In this document: positions 11,036 to 22,823 of the stretch, in pieces
Layout: each line of letters starts with the position of its first letter
How positions within the stretch are numbered: the first letter of the stretch is position 1
Assembly (NCBI RefSeq): GCF_000189635.1
Contig: NW_002476492.1
Coordinates: 160,745-224,744 of the forward strand
Origin: Tetrahymena thermophila SB210
Lineage: Eukaryota > Ciliophora > Oligohymenophorea > Hymenostomatida > Tetrahymenidae
Direction of reading: 5' to 3'
Length of the DNA: 64,000 bases
Made by a program: the position numbers and the translations under genes
The notes under the pieces: generated by a model
What the model was told of the DNA's origin: nothing
What the model saw: the letters and a program-made list of their open reading frames with translations, nothing else
The model's database searches: none

Positions 11036-12007
11036 AGAGAGGTATCTAGTGGATATAAATTTTTGATAATTTAACTAATTTTATGAAAGTGATTAATCAT
11101 CAAATTTTGCTTTTTAAAGTATTAATTACCTCAAGATTAGATTAAGAAAAAATAAATTAAATTGTCATTTATTAGAACGCATGAAAGTAATAAGCAAAAG
11201 TAAATGCCTATCTGCTTATATCAATTCTTTAGAACCTTTTATAAAAAGCAAAAGTTAAGATTTTCTTGGCTTTAATATGTAAAAATATCTTTGATTTGAT
11301 AGAGTGATTAAACGAAGTATCTATCTATTTTATTTGATGTCTTTGAAATTAATTAATTTACTAGACTTAAATATAGTTAAGCAATATTTATTTAATTAGT
11401 TCTTTTTACTTTTATTACAAAAGATTATCTTAATACATTTGAAAAGTATGTTTTCATGGTAAATTAGATTCTATTATATTATTATACTAGCTTTCTTCTA
11501 ATTTAAAATAAATAAAAATATAGAGAGGTATCTAGTGGAAATAAATTTTTGATAATTTAACTAATTTTATGAAAGCGATTAATCATCAAATTTTGCTTTT
11601 TAAAGTATTAATTACCTCAAGATTAGATTAAGAAAAAATAAATTAAATTGTCATTTATTAGAACGCATGAAAGTAATAAGCAAAAGTAAATGCCTATCTG
11701 CTTATATCAATTCTTTAGAACCTTTTATAAAAAGCAAAAGTTAAGATTTTCTTGGCTTTAATATGTAAAAATATCTTTGATTTGATAGAGTGATTAAACG
11801 AAGTATCTATCTATTTAATTTGATGTCTTTGAAATTAATTAATTTACTAGACTTAAATTTAGTTAAGCAATATTTATCTAATTAATTCTTTTTACTTTTA
11901 TTACAAAAGATTATCTTAATACATTTGAAAAGTATGTTTTCATGGTAAATTGATTCTATTATATTATTCTACTAGCTTTCTTCTAATTTTAAATAAATAA
12001 AAATATA
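11036..12007. repeat. 486-bp tandem duplication, two near-identical copies
   Basis: Copy 1 is 11036-11521 and copy 2 is 11522-12007. They begin AGAGAGGTATCTAGTGG and end TAAATAAAAATATA, and differ at only a handful of bases by eye, so the duplication is recent. Short plus-strand open pieces exist in each copy but are interrupted by TGA, and I do not call a gene. Confidence 0.9.
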
Positions 12008-12900
12008 TTAAATAAAATAAGACCTAAAAATTGAACTTCTAAGAATATTAATAATGATATAAATAATGAATGAATGTAATAATAAAAAGGAATAATCATT
12101 TTTGATAATATTACAATTTTTTATCATTTATTTTATTCAATTAACACATTAAAATGTATTTACATATAAAGCGAACTCTATAAATTATATATTAACTTTT
12201 GTAAGTTTTCAAATGTTCTTAAAGTGTTAATTTACTAAAATTAGTTATCTAAAAAAATTTTGCAACAAAGTTAGTTTAAATTGTTATATCAACTAGACTT
12301 AAGTACTTTTATAGGTAATCATTATTTAAGTAAGAGCTCCTAATAGTCTTACAATTATTTAATTACATATTAATAATAACCTTGTATTTTCTTATGAATT
12401 CTTAATTAAAAATATTGCATATTTCATTTAATTAATTTTTATCAAAAAAACGGTTTATTTGTAAATGTAATAAATAATCAGTCTTACTTAATTACTTTAA
12501 GCACTATTTCTTTAAAACCATTTTATTTTTTTAAATCAAATATTTTTAATTTTATAAAAAAAAGAGTATTTTGTCTAACGAAATAACCCCTGATATAAAT
12601 GTTAACATTCCAAAAAATTAAAATTACATTGATTATTTAGTTATATCTCGCAAATCAGATCATTTTTAATTAGCTTTTTATTTGACTTTTTTTTATTATA
12701 CTTGTGTTTTTTTATCTTCTTTTTTTCTTTCTTTTTTTCTTTCTTTTTTTCTTTCTTTTTTTCTTTCTTTCTTTCTTTCTTTCTTTCTTTGTAAATTCAA
12801 CTCGTTTTTTAAAACTCAACTTTTACTTTTCTTTTTATTTCTTCATTTTTGTTTTAAACTAATTAACTATGTATTCATTTTTTGTTCACTTTTTAAAAAG
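12008..12900. other. Spacer, then LRR-intron-like sequence with CTTT microsatellite
   Basis: No gene. The last ~250 bases resemble the 3' half of introns in the LRR array at 60-63 kb (TTTATTTC...CAACTTTTACTTTT... ending TTTTTAAAAAG). A polypyrimidine TTTC/TTTTTTTC microsatellite occupies about 12715-12790. Confidence 0.55.
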
Positions 12901-13149
12901 TTAAAATTAAATTTGTGATGAAGATGCATAATACTTAGATTTAGGTTTAGGAAAGTGAACTAACAAATCTCTCAAATTTGACACTTTGTCTTTAGTAAAA
13001 ACAGTTTATTTATTTTGAATTGTGATATTTTTTCAATATAAAAATTAATTTAAAATATCTTTTAATTAATTTATTTATTTTTCTTTGTTTCTTTGTAATT
13101 TTCATTTTTTTGATTTCTTATTATTTCATATATTTCTTCATTTATTCTT

Positions 13150-13230
<81 letters not shown>

Positions 13231-13360
13231 AAACTATCTATCTATATATTTTTTTATCAATATTTAAAAATTAAGAATTGAATAAGTGATGAAAGAGCAT
13301 CAGGCTTAAGTTATGGTTTGCAGAAATGTACTAATTTATCAAATTTGAGTTTGAGCTTAG
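12901..13360 (+). pseudogene. Two dead LRR exons
   Basis: 12901-12994 matches the 90-nt LRR exons but is 94 nt long and carries an in-frame TGA at 12956-12958 where intact copies read TGC, followed by a shifted frame. The second, ending at 13360 before GTAATAACAG, has lost the usual acceptor and has a TGA a few codons into the remaining reading frame. Spacing of about 370 bp equals the period of the live arrays. The intron between them carries a long CTAA microsatellite. Confidence 0.75.
13150..13231. repeat. (CTAA)n microsatellite
   Basis: About twenty uninterrupted CTAA units, the longest simple repeat in the window, sitting in the relic intron between two dead LRR exons. Confidence 0.95.
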
Positions 13361-14336
13361 GTAATAACAGTCTATTTTTTTTGATTATGATATTTTTGTT
13401 TTTTAGATATTTTCATAATTATTAGTTTTTTATAACTTTCAAAAAATTAGTTACATTTTGTAGCTCTTGTAAGTAAGTACTGCAATTTTTTATTTTTTGT
13501 TAATTTTTATTATTTATAAAAATATATTTTAGGTAACAATTTATCATTACATAAAAAATTTGTAAAAATATCTAAATGTTTAATAATATACCTGGGCAAT
13601 TTATTGTCCAGGAACAAATAAAAATAATTATGGATTTTCATATTTTTATTATTTAATTCATGATACCTGGACATTCTAAATTAAGTCTTGAGAAGTATTT
13701 TGGTGTATTAAAAAATTTAATAACTAATTATTCTAAAGATATAGAATGCTACACAGATATAATCTCAATCAATCATAAAGAATAAAAACTATGAACATTA
13801 TTCACCTTTAAATCAATTATTTAGCAATATGTAATAAAAATTTATGATTGGAAGAACTTTCTATCAAATAAATTCTAAAAAAAAGATACCTTCAAATTTA
13901 AAATTCTTCAATAATTATATTTTTAGAATCAATATAATTTGATACAATTTAATACTGATAGTATTCAAATTCAGAGCAATTTTTAATGTAAGTATAAATA
14001 AATCTATTTAAAATAACACATTTAACTAATAAATTATATAAAATTATCCTCTATCTCTATCTCATTTTTTTGTTCATAAAAAAGAGTTATATTGGAAATT
14101 TATTTAATTAATTTATTATAAATTTTTCATGTTAAAAATAATGTAGAATCTTAAATTTAGATTTTTCAATAACTTTGTTTATACTTATGAATTAATAAAA
14201 GTACCATCATTATATAGCCCTTATAAAACAGTTTATAAAATTTCAAATAATAATTAATTTAACTAATTTTGTTTATAATTTAATAAATTTTAGTTAATTC
14301 TCGATATCGAAATAATGATAATCTGAATATAAACTA
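13361..14336. other. Spacer with hairpin and a possible decayed coding fragment
   Basis: 13591-13612 is a hairpin (CCTGGGCAA, four-base loop, TTGTCCAGG, one G-T pair). Plus-strand segments 13630-13798 and about 13789-13935 read as protein-like sequence in two different frames (MIPGHSKLSLEKYFGVLKN.., then YSPLNQLFSNMQQKF..), which could be one gene broken by a frameshift. Chance open frames of this size are common here, so support is weak. Confidence 0.3.
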
Positions 14337-17300
14337 TTTTTTGATATGGAAAATGATAAAAGAAAAAGAATAAATTAAAAAAAGCTTACAAGAAGATTTT
14401 AAGTAGCATATTAGAAAGAATATTTAAGAATCATCCTCCTATTTTGCTATCATAAAAAAATAATTCATTTAATATTTTACTAAAATGTTTAAATTGTTTT
14501 ATAGCTTTTATAAAATATCTCTAATTACATATTCTCCATTAATCTTAAAAAGAAAAAAAACTATTTTGTTGAAATTATTAATAAAAATTTTTAAATTTAA
14601 AATATCTTTTTTCACTCACTGATTTTTGAATTATTTATTAATTCATCCATTTAAGCTAAATCCTAACAAATTGTAATTCTATTTTAAATTATTGTATTTA
14701 TAATTAAAATGTTTATGAAAATCATTATAAATAACTTACTTACTTCTCAATAATAATTAAAAAAAAGATAATTCATATCAGAGCCATTTTTATTATTGGA
14801 ATAAGGAAATTAATTAAAATTCATTTAAATAATACAACTAAAAAAATTAGCAATTAAGTTAATAATCAAAGATTTTCTTTATTATACTTATTTCCTTTAG
14901 CATTTCTTTTTGTAATCACTCCAAAGTAATAAGCAATCATTTTAATGCACTTCATTTCTCTATAATCATAATTTTTAAACTAGATTTCTTATCTTGTAAA
15001 ATCACTTTTCTAGAATTTTAATATGTGCGCTTTACTAAAATATTATATCTTTTTGAACTTTAAAATTTACAATGAAATTAATTACATTAGCTTTTTAAAA
15101 TACAGATAAATGCTTTTTTATATGTATTTTTATTTAAGACAAAATAATATTGATTTAATAACATTAAATATGATTAAATTATGAAAGCAAAATTTTAATT
15201 AAAAACTTAGGTTTCTTTGTTAGAGAATGTAAATATGTTTGTAATTAAGGCTTGCTTATTAGAAATTTTGATGCCTCCAAATTATACAAAATATATTGAA
15301 AGCTGAAGTAAATTAAAAAGAAGAAATTTAATTAAAATGAAAAAAATTTAATGAAATAAATGTGTTTTGATGTATTAACTTGTAATCAGATAAGTAAATT
15401 TTTTTTCTTCCTTTAATTAAAGTTAAGCTAAATTAATATTTTTGCTATTAAGAGTGCTATTTTAATTTTACTTTTAAAAAATACCACAAAATTTTAATTA
15501 AATTAATAACCTTAAGCATTCACCAGATTTTTTAATTAATTTTCTGGTGAATTTTAATTAAATAATAGATAGAACTATTTAATTTACTTTCATAATACAC
15601 AACAGTTTAAGAAATCACTATTAAATTAATAAATTTACTTACTTATAATTAAAACAAAGTTATTTGAATTTATAGAAGATGTATATGAGGTTATAGAAAA
15701 TTATATTCTGAGGTATGTATGTTAAAATAGATTCCAAAACCTAACTTAGATAGATATAAAACAATTAAAAAAATAAAATTTCAAACATTCAAAAGTTTAA
15801 AATAAATGAAAAAAGTAAACATTTGCCTTGCTCTTTTTTCACTATTCTAGGCCTCCTTTTAGTACTGCCACTACTCGACTAAACCTAGCTAATTGTAAAA
15901 CGGTAATTGCTAATGTATCGGCGGATTTTATTCTATCTCTACTAAATGCCAAATATGCCCTAATAATGGATCAACTGCTGAAGTTTCCTACTCAATATCA
16001 AATTGCAAATATTGTAGCTCTACTAAATACTATATGTCTTAAGCAGCAACATCATCTACAGGTTCAGTATGCTTATAGTGCCCTAATAACTCCTAGGTTC
16101 AATCTAACACTCCTTAGAATCCTTAAGATATTAGTGATTGCATGTATTGTTAACCTGGTTATTATCTTTAGACTCCAGCAGTACCACCTTAAAATGGTAA
16201 TCCAGGTTAAGCTGCAGTCTGCGTTCCATGTCCAAATAATACAAAAGGTATGAATGCTAGTTCAGTCTCCTAATGTAATTCATGTAATGAAGGTTTTTAT
16301 ATATCTTAATAAGCTACAGATTCCCAACCTGCAATTTGTTCACTTTGTCCTAATAATACTTCAAATAACTATATACTTCCTTTTGATATTTAATACAATG
16401 TTAATGATTGCAGTACTTGTTTACCAGGATATTATAATTCTAATACTTCGTTAGGATAATAAACCATTTGTGAAAAATGCCCTCCAAATACATTTACTTA
16501 CGGTTCAGGTGCTACTTCAATTAGTTCATGTAGTTGTATGAATAACTACTATATGACAGTTGCACCAACATCCTCTACTGCTCCAACTTGTTTACCATGT
16601 CCTAATGGTTCTGGAAACTATTAAATACCATTTTTAGCTGGAGATTAATCTCAATGCGACATTTGCTAAGCAGGGTATTACATGATCACACCCTACTAAG
16701 ATCCTGCTAATGGAAATCCTGGAACTGCTGCCTAATGCCAACAATGTCCAAATAATTCTACTTCTGACCCTGGAGTTTTAACTTCAGTTTCAAGCTGTAA
16801 TAAGTGCCAACTGAATTTTTACATGCAAGTAGCTCCCACATCTACTACCTCTGCCATTTGCTAACCGTGTCCTAATAATTCTGCCACTTTAAATCCTGTA
16901 TCTTAGTAAGGAGATGTAACTTAATGTTCTATTTGCGTATCTGGTTATTACATGAAATAAGCAACTTAAGCAGGATAAACTGCATCATGCTAAAAATGTC
17001 CTCCTGGATCTAATACAATATAAGGCAGTAACACTGCTTGCTATTGCTATGACTAGTACGCCACATGGTCATCAAATACTAATTCCTGCTAATGTAATCA
17101 AGGTTATATTGGCACCCCAGCAACCTCAATTGGTGCTTAAGGATGTACTCCATGTCCTGCAGGTAAATACTATTAATCAGGAAGTTGCGTTGATTGCCAA
17201 GTTGGATATTACTCAAGCTCACCTGCAAGTCTTTCATGTACCCAATGTTCTGCTGGTCATTATGCTAAAGGAACAGGAAATATAGCTTGTGCTAGTTGTC

Positions 17301-18240
17301 CAAATAATACAACTCCTTTAGCAGATTTTTCTGATTGTTAGTGTCCAGACTCAAGTGCTGTCTTTAAAAACAATAGTTGCGTCTGTCCTGACGGTTATTA
17401 AGGTACTCCATCAAGTTCATCAAGCTAAAAGGGATGCTCACCTTGCCCAAAAGGTCAATATTCAAACTCTTCTACCTCTGGAGCATGTACTCCTTGCACT
17501 GCTGGATATTTTGCAGCCAGTACTGGAAGTTCTTAATGTTAATAATGTGGTAAGGGTTAATTCGCTTCTGGTACTGGAAATACTTCATGTCAAACTTGTG
17601 GCTCAGGTAAAATAAATACTCCAGATTTTTCTGATTGTTAATGCATTCCTAACTCTAAATTAAATGGAGATAGCTGTGTTTGTAATCCAGGTTATATTGG
17701 AGTACCAGCTACTTCAAATAGTTGCACAGCTTGCCCTGCTGGATAATTTGCAGATTTACCATCTGGAAAGTGTTCTCCTTGTCCAGCGGGCACATATTCA
17801 AATGGCTCAGCTAATGTAAACTGCACATAGTGTAGCTCAGGATAATATGCAAATGGTACTGGAAATACAACCTGTAGCAATTGTGGACCTGGATCTACTA
17901 ACACAGATGATTTTACTGGCTGTAAATGTTATGATTCAAATGCATCGGCTTGGTCTGCAGATAAAAATTAATGCTAATGTGCTGCTAATTTCTATGGAGA
18001 TGCAAGTTAAGCCACGAGTGCTTCAAAAACTTAATGTACTAACTGTCCAAACAATACAACATCAAAAGCAGGAGCAGCTAAAACTCAAAAAGATTGTTAA
18101 AATTCTTCTTCCTCTTAGAGCTCCTAAAATGGATCATACACATATTCATAAATTATATAAATATCGATATTAGTTCTACTATTGTTAATATGAATTATAC
18201 TTATTATTTCATTGCAAATGTTATTTATATTTTTTTAAAT
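14337..18240 (+). repeat. Tandem duplication unit 1 (surface-antigen locus)
   Basis: The unit starts near the word TTGATATGGAAAATGATAAAAG and includes about 1.5 kb of upstream DNA plus the whole antigen gene 15806-18193. The same order of conserved blocks recurs from about 18421. The upstream 1.5 kb has diverged by many small indels, while the coding part stayed very similar, so selection or gene conversion has kept the genes alike. Confidence 0.85.
15806..18193 (+). CDS. Cys-rich GPI-anchored surface protein, immobilization-antigen-like, copy 1
   Basis: Single intact 795-aa frame with dozens of TAA/TAG Gln codons; ATG chosen for the signal peptide MKKVNICLALFSLF and conserved context AATAAATG. 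The N-terminal half (about 50-400) has nine cysteine modules each around a CPNN/CPPN/CPNG motif spaced ~40 residues apart (near 51, 91, 142, 181, 225, 265, 314, 355, 398). The C-terminal half (about 445-745) changes to C-x2-C units of the GCC2/GCC3 or ephrin-receptor-like type (CPAGKYY, CPAGTYSNGS, CSSGQYANGTGN). A Ser/Gln/Asn linker leads to a hydrophobic end (ISILVLLLLI), a GPI signal. Such proteins coat the ciliate surface and cilia, and the i-antigens are expressed alternatively; membership of that family is inferred from layout. The tandem copy is 19678-22074. Confidence 0.85.
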
Positions 18241-18355
18241 GAAGTTTAATTCCTAAATAAATATAGGGTATTGTATTTTAATTTTTTAGTTTATTTAATT
18301 TTTGAAATTTATTTTATATGCTAAAATTTTTAAAATTAAAAAAAATTTTTTCGTA

Positions 18356-18375
18356 CCCCCCCCCCCCACCCCCCC
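18356..18375. repeat. C12-A-C7 tract between antigen gene copies
   Basis: A run of twelve C, one A and seven C, by far the most GC-rich spot in the window, lies about 160 bp downstream of antigen copy 1 and 45 bp before the start of duplication unit 2. On the minus strand it is G7-T-G12, which could form a G-quadruplex. Polypurine G-rich tracts (A5G5 type) are known boundary determinants for some Tetrahymena internal eliminated sequences; whether this one has such a role is not visible. Confidence 0.9.
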
Positions 18376-18385
18376 TTAACCTAAG
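18372..18385 (-). repeat. 14-bp word, inverted copy of 11012-11025
   Basis: CCCCTTAACCTAAG overlaps the end of the poly-C tract and is the reverse complement of 11012-11025. Confidence 0.5.
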
Positions 18386-19598
18386 CTGTAAATATACAAT
18401 GATTAACTAAATATAAGCCCTTTTTTGATATGGAAAATAATAAAAGAAAAACAAAAATAAAAAGGAAGCTTACAAGAAGATTTTATCTTATAATATTTAA
18501 CAATCATCCTCCTACTATTCTTTTTTTTATAATCTTAAAAAAATAACTTCATTTAATATTTTAATAAAATTTTTTAAATTGTTTAACAGCTTTTATAAAG
18601 AAAATGTATCTTTTTGATGTAATTATTAATAAAATTTTCAAATTTAAAATATGTTTTTCAATTATTCATATTTGGATAATATTTAAATTCATTCATTTTA
18701 GTTAAACACTAACAACTTCAATTTCTGTTTTAAATTAATGGTAAAATTGCTTTTTTTATTAAATTATTTATGAAAATCAAAATAACTTACTTCTCAATAA
18801 TTCATATCAGAGATATTTTTATTTTTAGAATAGGGAATATAATAATTTGAAAGGACTTGCTTCATTATTCTACATTTATAATTTTTTACCTTGCTTGTAA
18901 ACTCATTTTTTTAGAATTTTAATATGTGCGCTTTACTAATAAATAATATTTTTTTGATCTTTTAATATTTACAATGAAATTAATTACATCAGCTTTTTAA
19001 ATATGGATGAATGAATGCTTTTATATATTTGTTTTAATTGTAGACAAAATAATATAGATCTAATACCTTTAAAAATGATTAGAATATGAGAGTAATTTAT
19101 ATTAAAAAGTTAGATTTCCTTAAAAGTGAATACAAAACAAGGTTTGCCTTTTAAAAATTAATTTTGATGCCTCAGAATTTATAAAAAAGATATTGAAGCT
19201 GAATTTAATTAGAAAGAAAAAATTTAATTAAAATGAAAAATTTTTAATCAAATAAATATGTTTTGATGTATTGACTTGTAATCTGAGAAGTAAATTTTTT
19301 TTATGAATTAATATCTTTGTAAATAGGCTAGCGATTGGCTACTTTTGTTATTTTTTCTTATGAAAAATACCACAAAATTTTAATTAAAAAAATAACCTTT
19401 AGCATTTATCAGATTGTTTAACTAATTTTCTGGTGGATTTTAAGTTAATAATAGATAGAAATATTTAATTTTATTGATTAATTCTGGTGATTAAACAAAT
19501 CATTATTAAATTAATACATTTATTTACTTATAATCAAAACTCAATAATTTAACATTATAGAAGATCTATTTGAGTTTATAGAAAGTATTATTTTGAGG

Positions 19599-19606
19599 TA
19601 TAAATA
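19599..19606 (+). promoter_or_regulatory. TATA-like box of antigen copy 2
   Basis: TATAAATA lies 72 bp before the ATG within GAGGTATAAATAGATTC. Copy 1 has GAGGTATGTATGTTAAAATAGATTC at the equivalent place, so the box is interrupted by a short insertion and substitutions. The promoter role is inferred from sequence and position only. Confidence 0.4.
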
Positions 19607-19677
19607 GATTCGGAAATCTAATTTACATATAAACAATTAAATAAATCAAATTCAAAATATTCAAAAGTTTAAAATAA

Positions 19678-22074
19678 ATGAAAAAAGTAAGCATTTGTCT
19701 TGTTCTTTTTGCGCTATTCTAAGTCTCCTTTTAGTACTGCCACTATTCAACTATGCCTAACTTTTTATAAAGAGGTAATTGCTTATGTCTCGGTGGATTT
19801 TATTCTAGCTCTGCTAATTGTGAAATATGTCCAAATAATGGATTTACTACTAATATAGCCTATTCAATATCAGACTGCAAAGGTTGTAGCTCTACTTTAT
19901 ACTATATGTCTTAAGCAGCAACTTCATCTACAGGCTCGGTATGCTTATAGTGCCCAAATAACTCCTAGGTTCAATCTAACACTCCTTCGAATCCTCAAGA
20001 TATTAGCGATTGCATGTAGTGTTAACCAGGTTATTATCTTTAGACTCCAGCAGTTCCACCTTAAAATGGTAATCCTGGCTAAGCAGCAGTCTGCATTCAG
20101 TGCCCAAATAATACAAAAGGTATTAACGCTAGTTCAGTCTCAGAATGTAATCTTTGCAATTAAGGTTTTTATGTTTCGTAAAGGGCTACAGATTCCTAAC
20201 CTGCAATTTGTTCACCTTGTCCTAATAATTCTTCAAATATCTATGATTAACATTACTCTTATTAATATAATGTTAATGATTGTGGTGCTTGTTTGCCAGG
20301 CTATTATAATACTAATATTTTCGATGGATAACAAGCAATTTGTGTATAATGTCCTCCAAACACATTTTTTTATGGGACAGTTGCTAAAACAATTAATTCA
20401 TGTAGTTGTATGAAAAACTACTATATGACAGTTGCATCAACATCCACTTCTGCTCCAACCTGTTTACCATGTCCTAATGGTTCCGGAAACTATTAAATAT
20501 CAATTTTAGCTGGAGATTAATCTCAATGCGACATTTGCTAGGCTGGATACTACATGATCACACCCAACTAAGATCCTGCTAATGGAAATCCTGGAACTGC
20601 AGCCTAATGCCAACAATGCCCAAATAATTCTACTTCTGACCCTGGAACTTCAACTTTAGTTTCAAGCTGTAATAAGTGCCAACTGAATTTTTACATGCAA
20701 ACGGCTCCCACACCTACTACCTCAGCTATTTGCTAACCTTGCCCTAATAATTCTGGTACTTTAAATCCTGTAACTTAGTAAGGTGATGCAACTTAATGTT
20801 CTATTTGTGTTGCTGGTTATTACATGACAAAAGCATTTTAAGCAGGATAAACTGCATCATGCTAAAAATGTCCTCCTGGATCTAATACAATATAAGGCAA
20901 CTACTCTACTTGCAATTGCTATGACTAGAATGCAACATGGTCATCAAATACTAATTCCTGCTAATGTAATCAAGGTTATATTGGCACCCCAGCAACTTCG
21001 ATTGGTGCTTAAGGATGTACTCCATGTCCTGCAGGTAAATACTATTAATCAGGAAGCTGTGTTGATTGCCAAGCGGGATATTACTCAAGCTCACCAGCAA
21101 GTCTTTCATGTACTTAATGTACTGCTGGTAATTATGCTTAAGGAACAGGAAATAAAGCTTGCACTAGTTGTCCATATAATACAACTCCTTTAGCAGATTT
21201 TTCTGGCTGTAAGTGTCCAGATACAAGTGCTGTATTTAAAAACAATAGATGCGTATGTCCTGACGGCTATTAGGGTAATCCATCAGGTTTATCAAGCTAT
21301 TAAGGATGCTCACCATGCCAAAAAGGTCAGTATTCAAATTCTTCTACCTCTGGAGCATGTACTCGTTGCGCTGCTGGATATTTTGCGGCTAGTACTGGAA
21401 GTTCTTAATGTTAGTAGTGTGGTAGCGGTTAATTCGCTTCTGATACTGGGAATACATCATGTTAAACTTGCGGCTCTGGTAAAACAAATACTCCAGATTT
21501 TTCTGATTGTTAATGCATTCCTAACTCTAAATTAAATGGAGATAGCTGTGTTTGTAATCCAGGTTATATTGGAATATCAGCTAATTCAAATAGTTGCACA
21601 GCTTGCCCAGCTGGATAATTTACAGATTTACCATCTGGAAAGTGTTCTCCTTGCCCCTCAGGCACATATTCAAATGGCTCAGCTAATGTAAACTGCACAT
21701 AGTGTAGCTCAGGATAATATGCAAATGGTACTGGAAATACAGCCTGTAGCAATTGTGGTCCTGGATCTACTAACTCAGAAGATTTTATTGGCTGTAAATG
21801 CTATGATTCAAATGCAGTGACTTGGTCTGTAGATAAAAATTAATGCTAATGTGCTGCTAATTTTTATGGAGATGCAAGTTAAACAACAAGTGCTTCAAAA
21901 ACTTAATGTATTAAATGTCCAAACAATACAACATCAAAAGCAGGAGCGGCTAAAACTCAAAAAGATTGTTAAAGTTCTTCCACTTAAAGCTCATAAAATA
22001 GCTAATAAAATAGCTTATACACTTATTCATAAATTATATAAATATCTATATTAGTTCTAGTATTGCCAATATGA
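19678..22074 (+). CDS. Cys-rich GPI-anchored surface protein, immobilization-antigen-like, copy 2
   Basis: Intact 798-aa paralogue of 15806-18193 with the same plan: signal peptide (MKKVSICLVLFALF), CPNN-type modules spaced ~40 residues in the first half, GCC2/GCC3-like C-x2-C units in the second half, polar linker, hydrophobic GPI-type end (ISILVLVLPI). Cysteines are conserved between copies. Replacements concentrate in the N-terminal ~250 residues and in the polar linker, where this copy has a few additional residues, while residues about 445-760 are nearly unchanged. That is the pattern expected of a variable outer part and conserved base, or of partial gene conversion. The intact TATA-like box upstream may make its expression differ from copy 1. 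Confidence 0.85.
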
Positions 22075-22823
22075 ATAAAACTTGTTATTTCATTACAAAT
22101 GTTTCTTATATTTTTTTAAATTGTAATTTTATCCTTTATATGGCACTACTTTTTAGCTTTAAGTTAAAAAATTGTAATTCATTTTTTTTTTTAAATTTGA
22201 TATGAGTAAAAAACAAAATAATTAAGTTGAAGAATTAAAAGCTAATGAGAAAAAATACTTATATCTTTTATAAATATTATTAATGGTATTGAGTAATAAT
22301 CTGAATTTTTTTTCTGAATAATAGGAAGGTAATTATTTTAATAAAGATTGTTAGTAAGCTTAATTATTATCTCTAGTGATTATAATATTCTACAGGTATT
22401 TTGCGATTATAATTTGATGCTTATTTAGAAATAAAAAAGTAAGTAGTAACTTGCTTATTTGAAAAATTATTTTAGATTTGCTACACGAGAATGAACAGAA
22501 AGTATATATTATAATAACTCTTTTATTCATAATTATATATCTAAATGTAAATGGAGATTAAAATATTTATAAACATTTTTATTTGCCAATTTTTTGAATC
22601 TAATTTATAAAAAATAAATATAATTATTGAATGAAAAAGTGAAAATAATATCTAATATTAAAATATCAGCAACTAATTTAGAAATTAACTAAAAGAAAAA
22701 ATATTTTTAAAATTAAATTTACACAAATAATAGTTGAATTTATGTGTATACTTTGCTATCTAATCAGATAAATTCAGTTAAAAAATCTTTTTTAAAATTT
22801 ATAATTTTGTTAAGTTTTTATCA
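22075..22823. other. Non-coding spacer between convergent genes
   Basis: 3' flanks of antigen copy 2 (+) and of the acidic-repeat gene (-). AT-rich, no further structure seen. Confidence 0.5.

Larger units (their letters stand above)
18421..22090 (+). repeat. Tandem duplication unit 2 (surface-antigen locus)
   Basis: Repeats the blocks of 14337-18240 in the same order and orientation, about 0.2 kb shorter upstream of the gene. Matching blocks include TTGATATGGAAAATAATAAAAG, GCGCTTTACTAATAAAT near 18930, and the last ~100 bp before the start codon. Confidence 0.85.

Noticed and set aside
15828-18173. Several short plus-strand open frames and one minus-strand frame inside the antigen genes
   Set aside because: They are out-of-frame or antisense readings of a single 795-aa frame that becomes open when TAA and TAG are read as Gln; the same applies in 19678-22074.
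18356-18375. Poly-C tract considered as a telomere addition or chromosome breakage site
   Set aside because: There is no CCCCAA periodicity and no match to the 15-bp chromosome breakage sequence nearby.
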